From Microbulbifer pacificus (lineage in GTDB: Bacteria > Pseudomonadota > Gammaproteobacteria > Pseudomonadales > Cellvibrionaceae): a stretch of DNA of 64,000 nucleotides. The notes below the pieces were generated by a model, which ran no database searches, had not been told where the DNA came from, and saw only the letters and a list, made by a program, of their open reading frames with translations. Of the stretch, positions 45,082-53,044 are shown piece after piece. The DNA lies in NCBI RefSeq assembly GCF_002959965.1, contig NZ_PREV01000026.1:193501-257500 (forward strand). The letters run 5' to 3'. The first letter of the stretch is position 1, and each line of letters opens with the position of its first letter. The position numbers and the translations under genes are program-made.

Positions 45082-47448
45082 TCAGTGAGCCTCGCTACTG
45101 GAACCCGCCGCTTTTCCGAATCGGCGTTGGTACAGGTTCTCGTTCACTTCCTTGACCGCGTCCACCAATGGTTGATACGGAGTGTCAGTAACTGACACGA
45201 AGCCCACGTTATAGTTTTCGCCGTCGTATGCGCGGCCGGTTAGCGGGGAGTCGATGTACTGGAACCAGTGCGCGCCGACAAAGTAAGGATTGTCGATTAC
45301 GCTGTTCATATACTCGGCGAATTTCTTGCCGCGGTCCGCTTGTGAGCTGGCATGGATCAGACCTGGGTTCAGCAGTCCGGAATCCAGCGATCCGTTGTGG
45401 AATTCACCAATAATGGAAGGCCGATCAAGGTCTTCGAGGAAGTGCCAGAACTTATCGCTGACGCCTTCCTTGTAGTAGTTGTAGCTCACTACATCGGCGT
45501 ATTTCGCCGCAGCACGGCGTACCTCCGGCGTCATACCCCAATCGGCAAAGCGAGCTCCCAGGTACATATGATTCGGCATATAGTGCTTGACGGCTTCCCG
45601 CACGATCTTGAAGTACTGCCCGGTGTAATGCTCCAGCATTGTGGAGAAGTCTTCGATCATGGCATCGTTGAAGTCGGTCAGCGCGACACCGTTTGCAAAA
45701 GTCTCCCAATCCGTCAATTGAATATTCCAGGCACTATTCAGTTTGCCAATCTCTCCGTATTTTTCCTGCATCAGCTGTACAAACTGTGCCTTGGTGGGAC
45801 TTTCGCCAGCGGCGCGGCTCAAGGTATTGATCACAATGCCGTACTGAGAAGCGGTAGAACCCTCCTGGCCCCAGCTCTTCTCATTGTCTACAAATACACC
45901 CACGCACCAGGGGTTGTTTTCGACTTCTTTGGCAATCTGCTCGGCGGTAATATAGGCACGTTCTTTGAACTGCGGATCGAACGGATCCGGCAACGGGCTC
46001 CAATAATCATTGCCGCTACTCACAGTCTTGAAGTTGCCGATGATCCATCCGTTAGCAAAATACGGAATTCGATTCATCTGATAGTAGGCGGGGTCGATCC
46101 AGTTACCGAAGGAAGTGAATCCCCAGCTCAGCATGCGATCGATCGTAGTCTCCCGCCACTTCGCCATCAGCCTTTCTTCATCAGCAATATCGTACTTACG
46201 CTGTAAATTGGCCCGGTAAAAACTGAACGTCTCACCGTGTTCAATAACGCCGGTGTGCACTTCACGGCGATAGCCAAAGTTCTGCCCCAGGGGCTCATCG
46301 TACTCCGGCAACCAGTTAAACATATCCGCACGCAGAGGTGAGCTGATATGACGCGTCGGAATGGCTGTATCGGGCACGCGGTTGAGACCAAGAGAATCCT
46401 CCGGCGTCAGGTCGCCGGGGGTACGCTGGGGGACTCTGGCTTTGTCAAAGTCATATCCCGTAATGGTGGAGGTATTGGCCAGGCGCACGTTGGCAATGCC
46501 CGTGGAGAAGAACAGGTGCCCCTCCGGATCTACCAGGGCCCATTTGCCATCGACTTTCTCAGTGCGGAAATAGCCGGTAGCCTCCAGCTTAGGCCCATCT
46601 GCCCAACCACCGAAGCGAGAGCGGCCATCCATAGGTGTTTTGCGCAGCTGTGATTGCTCTTCTTCGGAGATTGCGCGCAGCTCCTCCAGCGAATCCACCT
46701 TATTTACGAAATCCAGCTTGTTGTTCTGGCCAAACTCATCCACAAGACCTTTGAGATAGCTTTCGTCCAGCGACTTGGGCTGAATCAGGCGCACGTTATC
46801 GATAATCAGGACTTTGTCTTCAAGTACCCCGGTAACGGTAAAGGCGATGCTCTCAATCGCACTGACATCCAGTTCCTTCTCACCCCACCGGTAAATCATG
46901 TCCTGAAACTGGGAATCCCAGCTCGGCGGATTAGAGCGAATCCCGGTCTCTACCGTCAGGTCCGGTCCTTTCAACTCCATAAAGTAGGTGCCGCTGGAAT
47001 TCTCAGGCACCACAAAGCTGCGGTTGTGTGCCCTTCCATTCTTGTCAGTCGCAGTAACATACACGTGAACTGAAGATGCCTTCGGATTGGCGATATCCAG
47101 AGCAAAGGCAAAATCGCCCAACCCACTCCAGTCCCACGGCTGCTCAGGAGCGAAGATGACATTTGCCGAATAATGGGATTTGGTCTGTAACTGAACTTCC
47201 AGCGCCTTACCTTTCTCCCCATCAATCATTCGAGCACTCGTATGCTCCAACTGGATTGCAGTGGGCACCTCTCCCTGTTCGAACGTCCACAGGATATTGC
47301 TATCGTTATTTTCCGCGGCCACTTCTGTATTTCCAGTGGCAGTCTCCGTAAACGTGGAACGGGAATCGTTACCACAACCACTGATCAGGGATGCCAGGAA
47401 GACGGCTGCTGAAATGTGCTTTATCGGGAATTTCATAAATCGACTCAT
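45082..47448 (-). CDS. GH50 beta-agarase, lipoprotein (third GH50)
   Basis: A 788-residue GH50 paralogue with lipobox LISGC, an N-terminal sandwich domain and the catalytic barrel. Predicted acid/base is Glu523 (DNEKSWG) and nucleophile Glu682 (IGEFHNG). It is similar throughout to the GH50 proteins at 15297 and 17867, in particular over the RRFG C-terminus, so the three arose by duplication. A second ATG at 47436 is possible. It lies between an anion porter and the GH2 fusion, all closely spaced. Confidence 0.92.
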   Translation of the reverse strand: MSRFMKFPIKHISAAVFLASLISGCGNDSRSTFTETATGNTEVAAENNDSNILWTFEQGEVPTAIQLEHTSARMIDGEKGKALEVQLQTKSHYSANVIFAPEQPWDWSGLGDFAFALDIANPKASSVHVYVTATDKNGRAHNRSFVVPENSSGTYFMELKGPDLTVETGIRSNPPSWDSQFQDMIYRWGEKELDVSAIESIAFTVTGVLEDKVLIIDNVRLIQPKSLDESYLKGLVDEFGQNNKLDFVNKVDSLEELRAISEEEQSQLRKTPMDGRSRFGGWADGPKLEATGYFRTEKVDGKWALVDPEGHLFFSTGIANVRLANTSTITGYDFDKARVPQRTPGDLTPEDSLGLNRVPDTAIPTRHISSPLRADMFNWLPEYDEPLGQNFGYRREVHTGVIEHGETFSFYRANLQRKYDIADEERLMAKWRETTIDRMLSWGFTSFGNWIDPAYYQMNRIPYFANGWIIGNFKTVSSGNDYWSPLPDPFDPQFKERAYITAEQIAKEVENNPWCVGVFVDNEKSWGQEGSTASQYGIVINTLSRAAGESPTKAQFVQLMQEKYGEIGKLNSAWNIQLTDWETFANGVALTDFNDAMIEDFSTMLEHYTGQYFKIVREAVKHYMPNHMYLGARFADWGMTPEVRRAAAKYADVVSYNYYKEGVSDKFWHFLEDLDRPSIIGEFHNGSLDSGLLNPGLIHASSQADRGKKFAEYMNSVIDNPYFVGAHWFQYIDSPLTGRAYDGENYNVGFVSVTDTPYQPLVDAVKEVNENLYQRRFGKAAGSSSEAH

Positions 47449-47469
47449 CGTTATTGTCAGGCAGAGTGC

Positions 47470-48768
47470 TCAAGCCGCTGGTTCGGTAGCTTCGAGATCA
47501 GAATTTTGTTTTGGTCTCTGCATGGGAATTTCTTCAATCTTTCCAACCAGAAAGACGTAGGCACACAGTCCCAGCAGTGCCAGGGCTCCAATCAGCGCTA
47601 ACGCAGGACGGAAATCACCATCCTGTACCAAGAAGCCAATGGCCACGGGAATGGTTACGGCCGAGAGGCCACCAATAAAGTTGAAGCAGCCTCCCACCAA
47701 ACCGACCATTTGCTTCGGGGCGATCAAAGAAACAAATACCCAGTTGATAGAGGCGAGACCGTTGCCGAAGAAGGCAAGGGATAGGAAAAAGGTAACGGCA
47801 GCAATCGAGTCTACATAATTGGCACCAATCACAGAGCCGGAAAGGAGCAAGCCAAGGATCACTGGTGTCTTGCGTGCAAACTCATTCGAGAATCCGCGCC
47901 GCACCAGCCAGTCGGAAGTAAAGCCGGAAAGCAGCACCCCGCAAAAAGCAGCCAGAAACGGCACCGAGGCCAGTAACCCGGTTTTCAGGTCCCCCATCCC
48001 CCGGTACTCGGCGAGATAGGTCGGAAACCAGGTGAGGAAGAAAATCAGGGTACTGCCCAGGCAAAATTGCCCGATATAGATCCCCCAGAGCTTTCGACTG
48101 GAGAAGGCCAGTCGGATATTGCCCCAGCTCAAGGCCACAGAGCTTTCGCTAACGTTCACCGAAGACTTCTGATCCCGCTGCTGGGTCGCCGCGTTACCAA
48201 TGTCACTCTCGGGCTCACGATACAGCCAGTACCAGATCGCCGCCCACACAATGCCGATAACACCGGAGACAATAAACAGCCCGCGCCAGCCAAACCACTC
48301 CTGAATCAAAGCCAGTACCGGCATCAAAAATGCGAGACCGATAAACTGCCCGGAGGTATACACCGCAATCGCACTAGCCCGTTCCTGTTGAGAGAACCAT
48401 TGGGTAACGATCTTATTATTCGCGGGGTAGGACGGCGCCTCGAAGAAACCGATCGCCATACGGCATCCCGCCATCGCCGCCAGTGAACTGACCAGCCCCT
48501 GTACAATGGTCGCCAGCGACCAGGCCACCAGAATAAACGGGTACAGAATCCGCACCCTTACCACATCCACAATCATTCCGCCGGGAATCTGCATGATGGA
48601 ATAAGTCCAGGCAAAGGCGGAGAAAATGATCCCCATCTGCACCGGGCTAAGGCTGAGATCCTCTGAAATCGCGTTCGCCGCCACCGATATATTGGTGCGG
48701 TCCATATAGTTGATCACCACACTGATAAAGATCAGTGCCAGTACCCCAAATTTATTGGCTGCTTTCAT
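47470..48768 (-). CDS. MFS organic-anion transporter (ACS family)
   Basis: A 432-residue 12-helix protein of the anion:cation symporter family, which includes hexuronate (ExuT) and galactonate (DgoT) transporters. YMDRTNISVA in helix 1, GWRGLFIVSG after helix 5 and the RVRILYP loop are typical. It probably imports a sugar acid. The gene opens the group porter, GH50, GH2, lactonase, sulfatase; the upstream gap of about 215 bases before the enolase-like gene holds no TTGTTAACAA site, so read-through from the upstream operon is possible. Confidence 0.87.
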   Translation of the reverse strand: MKAANKFGVLALIFISVVINYMDRTNISVAANAISEDLSLSPVQMGIIFSAFAWTYSIMQIPGGMIVDVVRVRILYPFILVAWSLATIVQGLVSSLAAMAGCRMAIGFFEAPSYPANNKIVTQWFSQQERASAIAVYTSGQFIGLAFLMPVLALIQEWFGWRGLFIVSGVIGIVWAAIWYWLYREPESDIGNAATQQRDQKSSVNVSESSVALSWGNIRLAFSSRKLWGIYIGQFCLGSTLIFFLTWFPTYLAEYRGMGDLKTGLLASVPFLAAFCGVLLSGFTSDWLVRRGFSNEFARKTPVILGLLLSGSVIGANYVDSIAAVTFFLSLAFFGNGLASINWVFVSLIAPKQMVGLVGGCFNFIGGLSAVTIPVAIGFLVQDGDFRPALALIGALALLGLCAYVFLVGKIEEIPMQRPKQNSDLEATEPAA

Positions 48769-48983
48769 ACCGCTGCTGCATCGTCGCTGTTATTGGTTGG
48801 TGCTGTGGTTAGTCGGTGCTGTTGGCCGGTGTTGTGTCCGACCAATACGGCTCGGGATACCTGGAAGTGCGAGCAAACCCCCGATCCGCACCTGAGTAAT
48901 CGTCGGCCATCCACAGCCATTAGTATCTACACAACGTAGGAGGCCGGAGCGATAAATCCCTCTGGCCTGTTTCTCAGAAAAAT

Positions 48984-50267
48984 TCAGGAGAAAATGACTC
49001 GATAAAGCTCCGCGCCTACAAACCGAGTCCGATTACCCAGACTCCGCTCGATCCGCAGTACCTCATTCCACTTCACCATCCGCTCACTGCGGGCAAAGGA
49101 ACCCACTTTGAGCTGACCCGCATTGGTGGCAACGGCGAGATGGGCGATGAAGGCGTCTTCGGTTTCGCCGGAGCGGGCGGAGACGACGGGGAGCCAGCCG
49201 GCTTGCTGGGTCATTTCGATGGCGGCCATGGTTTCGGAAACGGTGCCGATCTGGTTGAGTTTGATCAGAACTGAGTTGGCGAGCTGATTGTCGATGCCGT
49301 TCTGGATGCGTTCGATATTAGTGGTAAACAGGTCGTCGCCGATAACCTGTACGCGCTTGCCCACTTTCGCGGTGAACCGCTTCCAGCTGTCGAAATCGGT
49401 ATCGGCGAAAGGATCTTCGATGGAAATGATCGGGTACTTGTCGCACCACTGGATCATCAGGTCGCAGAATTCTGCCGGGGTAAAGGAAGTACCGTCTTTT
49501 TTCAGGTGGTAGAGCTGGCCGTCGTAGAGATCGCTAGCGGCGATGTCCAGAGAAATGGCAACGTCTTTGCCTGCTTCATAGCCCGCCATGCGCACGGCTT
49601 CCAGCAGCACTTCGAAAGGTTCTTCGTTGCTGTCGAATGCCGGCCACCAGCCGCCTTCATCGGCCAGGCCGACGCTTTTGCCCCGAGCCTTCATCACTTC
49701 GCCAGCGGCGTGGTAGATATTGAAGGTCATTTCCAGAGTTTCTTCGTAGGTCTTGGCACCCACAGCGATGATCAGGAAGTCCTGAATATCAATGGCCCAG
49801 TCGGCGTGTGCACCGCCACCGAGGATTTGAATTTCGTTCAGCGGCAACAGAGTGCCCTGGCCTTTTCCAAGGTATTCATACAGTGGCACACCGCGAGCGT
49901 TGGCGGCAGCGCGGGCACACGCCATAGATACACCGAGGGTGGCGTTGGCGCCGAGGCGGGATTTGTTGGCGGTACCGTCCAGCTCGACCAATTTGTTGTC
50001 GATGGCTTTTAAATCGGTGACCGGCATCCCCTTTAATACTGGGGCGATTTCTTTCTGGATATTTTCAATGGCCCTGAATACGGACTTGCCGCGAAAGCGC
50101 GCTTTGTCGCCATCGCGCAATTCCAGGGCTTCGAATTGCCCGGTAGATGCACCGCTCGGCACCAGGCCCGTACCAGTGATGCCACTTTCAAGGGTCACCT
50201 GTACTTCTACGGTAGGAAAACCGCGGGAATCGTAAATCTGAAAGGCGTCAATACTCTGGATATTCAT
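48984..50267 (-). CDS. Divergent enolase paralogue
   Basis: A 427-residue protein clearly homologous to phosphopyruvate hydratase along its whole length (PSGASTG at 38-44, DEGGWWP, IKLNQIG). By comparison with yeast and E. coli enolase it keeps the base Lys336, Glu204 and metal ligands Asp241, Glu284 and Asp311. It has Asp163 in place of the catalytic Glu (IQDF instead of IQEF) and Ala364 in place of the His of SHRSGETED. A housekeeping enolase should be elsewhere. The operon with a kinase and an aldehyde dehydrogenase suggests dehydration of a different phosphorylated acid, or of 2-phosphoglycerate made locally. The start at 50267 has GGTAAG ahead; ATG at 50288 would overlap the kinase stop. 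Confidence 0.85.
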   Translation of the reverse strand: MNIQSIDAFQIYDSRGFPTVEVQVTLESGITGTGLVPSGASTGQFEALELRDGDKARFRGKSVFRAIENIQKEIAPVLKGMPVTDLKAIDNKLVELDGTANKSRLGANATLGVSMACARAAANARGVPLYEYLGKGQGTLLPLNEIQILGGGAHADWAIDIQDFLIIAVGAKTYEETLEMTFNIYHAAGEVMKARGKSVGLADEGGWWPAFDSNEEPFEVLLEAVRMAGYEAGKDVAISLDIAASDLYDGQLYHLKKDGTSFTPAEFCDLMIQWCDKYPIISIEDPFADTDFDSWKRFTAKVGKRVQVIGDDLFTTNIERIQNGIDNQLANSVLIKLNQIGTVSETMAAIEMTQQAGWLPVVSARSGETEDAFIAHLAVATNAGQLKVGSFARSERMVKWNEVLRIERSLGNRTRFVGAELYRVIFS

Positions 50268-50284
50268 GGTTTTCTTACCGTTAT

Positions 50285-51277
50285 TCATTCAGCGGTCAAA
50301 AGCTCGGTCCATTGGTGGACAAGTTGGTTAAGTGTTTTGGGAGAATCAGGAATTACAGCGTACGTGAAATCCCGTACTGTCTGTTGCTGGCTGCTGTCCA
50401 GGTATTCCACCGGGGATTTTCCATCCACACGCGCCAACATCAGCATCGGCAGCAGATGGCACAGTCGCGTCTCAAATACGTCGTCGACCACCGTATCTGC
50501 TGCAGCGGTGTAGCTTTCCCACACCTTCAGGCCAAGGCCCAGTATCTGTGCGGCATTTTTCGGCCGGTGCAGCGCTTTCAGCAGGAAGTGATTCACCAGA
50601 AAGGCAACATCGAATACCGGGTCGCCATACCAGGCGACTTCACAATCCAGTATCACCAACCGGCCACTGCCCACCATCAGGTTTTTGGGGCTGTAGTCAC
50701 CGTGAATCAGACAGGTACTTGTGCGAGCGATCCGCTCTGCTTCTGCGCTGAAATATGCATTGAGCTGTGGATGCCGGCTGCCGGTTTTCAGCAGGTAGGG
50801 ATCCAACCGCAGTTCGGTGAAGTCTTTGAGGGTGTCAAATTTTTCCCGGGCAACCGCATCCCCGAGGGATCTGCGGTGAATGGTTCCGAGATAATCACCG
50901 GCGAGACGCGCGTACTGTCGGTCGTATTCACCCAACAAGAGGCGTGACTTCCAGTTTTCCAGGCCACCCTCAATCATCTCCATACAGAAAAAGTACTTTT
51001 CCGTATCAGAGTAGAGAATGGCGGGTACGGATTCCGGCAGGAATTTACCGACGTAACGGAGGTACTCCTGCTCGGTAATGTTGCGTTTGATGTCCGCAAA
51101 CCAATCGTCTTTTACCTTGAGCTTGTCCAGTGCGCGCTTCACCACGAAGCGCGACCGGCCGTCATCTACCAACAGAATTTCACAAGAAACCCCGCCGGAG
51201 AGCGGGGTAAAGGTTGCATCCTGTGAGTGCAGAAGACCTTTGTCGATCAGGTAATTAGATAACGCTACCTGATCCAC
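50285..51277 (-). CDS. APH/choline-kinase-family small-molecule kinase
   Basis: A 330-residue kinase of the aminoglycoside phosphotransferase fold: an N-terminal lobe with the ATP-binding Lys (FVVKRAL), the Brenner-type catalytic loop HGDYSPKN (192-199) and metal-binding Asp211 in LDCEVAWYGDP. Family members phosphorylate antibiotics, choline, homoserine, methylthioribose or hydroxy acids. Here it lies between an aldehyde dehydrogenase (2-base gap) and the enolase paralogue, so a sugar-derived hydroxy acid is the likeliest substrate. An antibiotic-resistance role is improbable in this setting. Confidence 0.82.
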   Translation of the reverse strand: MDQVALSNYLIDKGLLHSQDATFTPLSGGVSCEILLVDDGRSRFVVKRALDKLKVKDDWFADIKRNITEQEYLRYVGKFLPESVPAILYSDTEKYFFCMEMIEGGLENWKSRLLLGEYDRQYARLAGDYLGTIHRRSLGDAVAREKFDTLKDFTELRLDPYLLKTGSRHPQLNAYFSAEAERIARTSTCLIHGDYSPKNLMVGSGRLVILDCEVAWYGDPVFDVAFLVNHFLLKALHRPKNAAQILGLGLKVWESYTAAADTVVDDVFETRLCHLLPMLMLARVDGKSPVEYLDSSQQQTVRDFTYAVIPDSPKTLNQLVHQWTELLTAE

Positions 51278-51279
51278 AA

Positions 51280-52776
51280 TTATCCCTCTTCGGGTTCGGC
51301 GATTGAAAGATTGCGCGTGTAGTCCAGCATGGTTTCACGGCTGTTCACCCCGCCACCCATACCACTGGCACTGCAGGCGCCGTAGGGGAGTCCGTAGGCA
51401 AATACGTTGTGGGCATTCACCCAGCTGTTACCGGAAACCATTTTCTTGGCAATGGCGATGGCGCGATCGTTGTTACCGGTCCAGACACTGTTGGCGAGGC
51501 CGTAGTCCAGGCTGTTCACCTGACGCAGTGCATCCGCATCGTCTTTGAAGGTGGTGATATAAGCAACCGGGCCGAAAATTTCTTCGCGGAAGCAGATGTT
51601 TTCTTCAGAGCCCATCAACAATGTGGGACTGACGTAATAACCGGAGCGCTCAGCATCGGAAATATTCTTGCCACCGTAAACCACTTCGGCGCCCTGTTCC
51701 TGGCCCTGTTGGATATAGCCGTTGACGGTATTCAGTTGGCGCTCGCTGACCAGCGGGCCCATCTGGCTGTCTTCGTTCATACCTGCCTTGATCAGTACCT
51801 TGTCCAGCTCCGCCTTTACCTTCTCGATAAATTCAGACGCGACGCTCTCATGCACAATCCAGCGAGTCGCAGTGCAGCACACCTGTCCGGTATTCAGGGT
51901 AATAGCTCCGGCAAGGCCCGCTGCCGCCGCGCTGACATTGGCATCGTCACAGATAATGGATGCACCCTTGCCGCCCAGCTCCAACTTCACTGGCTTCAGG
52001 TTCGCGCCACAGGCTTCGCCGATCAGGCGGCCAACCCGAGAGGAACCGGTAAAGGAGACAAATCGCACTTTCGGGTGGTGGGTGAACACGGTGCCCACTT
52101 CCGGACCTTCGCCGGGCAGTACATTAATCACACCCGCAGGGAAGCCCGCTTCTTCCGCCAGTTTGGCAAGATACAAGGTCGAAAGCGGAGTGACCTCAGA
52201 GGGCTTGATCACTACCGTATTGCCCGCAGCCAGTGCCGGTGCAATGCCCCACTGGCACAGGGTCAAGGGGAAGTTCCAGGGAAAGATAAAGCCGACCACG
52301 CCGTATGGAAGACGTACCTTACGGGCCTGCTTCATACCGGCCAGAGTCAGCGGGGTTTCAAATTCTTCCTTTTCACACAGGTCGGCGAAGTAGCGCAGGC
52401 ACTCGATACCAAATGGCACGTCGAAGCCGCGGGCATTTTCCACCGGCTTGCCCACATCCAGCGCTTCCAGCTGGGAGAGCTCTTCCGCATCGCGCTCACA
52501 CAGGTCGGCCAGCTTGCGCAACAGTGCGGCACGCTCAGCAGGTGTAGTGTCCTGCCAGGATTGGAACGCAGTGTGCGCGGCTTCGATGGCCTGCTCCGCA
52601 TCGGTGGCGACCGCTTCCGCGATGGTAGCCAGGGGAGATTTGTCTGCGGGGTTCTCCACCGCCATGGACTTGCTGGTGCCGCCGGTCACCCAGGCGCCAT
52701 TGGAATAGAAAGGAACGGGGGATTGTCCAAGGAACGCCTGGACTTTCGCGGTAGTTTCAATCATCACTTTACCCAT
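51280..52776 (-). CDS. Aldehyde dehydrogenase (betaine-aldehyde-dehydrogenase-like)
   Basis: A 498-residue aldehyde dehydrogenase with FPWNFPL, GSSRVG, ELGGKGAS carrying the catalytic Glu, and NTGQVCCTATR with the nucleophilic Cys. It belongs to a different branch from the AldA-like enzymes at 10668 and 30447. It is the first gene of the aldehyde dehydrogenase, kinase, enolase operon, with an exact TTGTTAACAA site 55 bases upstream, so it probably oxidises an agar-derived aldehyde such as glyceraldehyde or a sugar aldehyde. ATG at 52764 is an alternative start. Confidence 0.86.
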   Translation of the reverse strand: MGKVMIETTAKVQAFLGQSPVPFYSNGAWVTGGTSKSMAVENPADKSPLATIAEAVATDAEQAIEAAHTAFQSWQDTTPAERAALLRKLADLCERDAEELSQLEALDVGKPVENARGFDVPFGIECLRYFADLCEKEEFETPLTLAGMKQARKVRLPYGVVGFIFPWNFPLTLCQWGIAPALAAGNTVVIKPSEVTPLSTLYLAKLAEEAGFPAGVINVLPGEGPEVGTVFTHHPKVRFVSFTGSSRVGRLIGEACGANLKPVKLELGGKGASIICDDANVSAAAAGLAGAITLNTGQVCCTATRWIVHESVASEFIEKVKAELDKVLIKAGMNEDSQMGPLVSERQLNTVNGYIQQGQEQGAEVVYGGKNISDAERSGYYVSPTLLMGSEENICFREEIFGPVAYITTFKDDADALRQVNSLDYGLANSVWTGNNDRAIAIAKKMVSGNSWVNAHNVFAYGLPYGACSASGMGGGVNSRETMLDYTRNLSIAEPEEG

Positions 52777-52830
52777 TATTGTTGGTTATCGACGAAAGGT
52801 GGGACTGTTCTGAACCCGACACTACCCCTT

Positions 52831-52840
52831 TTGTTAACAA
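52831..52840. promoter_or_regulatory. TTGTTAACAA operator, aldehyde dehydrogenase/kinase/enolase operon
   Basis: Exact palindrome 55 bases ahead of the aldehyde dehydrogenase start, in the extended form TTTTGTTAACAATCTACA identical to that at the first GH50. Confidence 0.65.
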
Positions 52841-52956
52841 TCTACAACTATTTTCATATCTATCCTCTACCCCGCTTCCCGTGTCGAATCTTGAATACGC
52901 CACCGAAAACCAACCAAAAAGTCACGAATGAGGCGATTGTTCCAACACCCGCAATT

Positions 52957-52966
52957 TTGTCAACAA
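52957..52966. promoter_or_regulatory. TTGTCAACAA variant operator, first GH86
   Basis: One base from the palindrome, in context TTTTGTCAACAATTTACCA and followed by ACAAATA as at 24019 and 36478. It lies 79 bases ahead of the GH86 start. The two operators in this divergent region are 126 bases apart. Confidence 0.55.
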
Positions 52967-53044
52967 TTTACCATTTACAAATAGATCGACACGCCATTAG
53001 CATCCTATCCAACAAAAATCATAAAGCGAGATTGGAGAGAACGG

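Noticed and set aside
50285..51277. Possible aminoglycoside-resistance kinase
   Set aside because: The fold matches, but the operon position between an aldehyde dehydrogenase and an enolase paralogue behind an agar-locus operator argues for a metabolic substrate.
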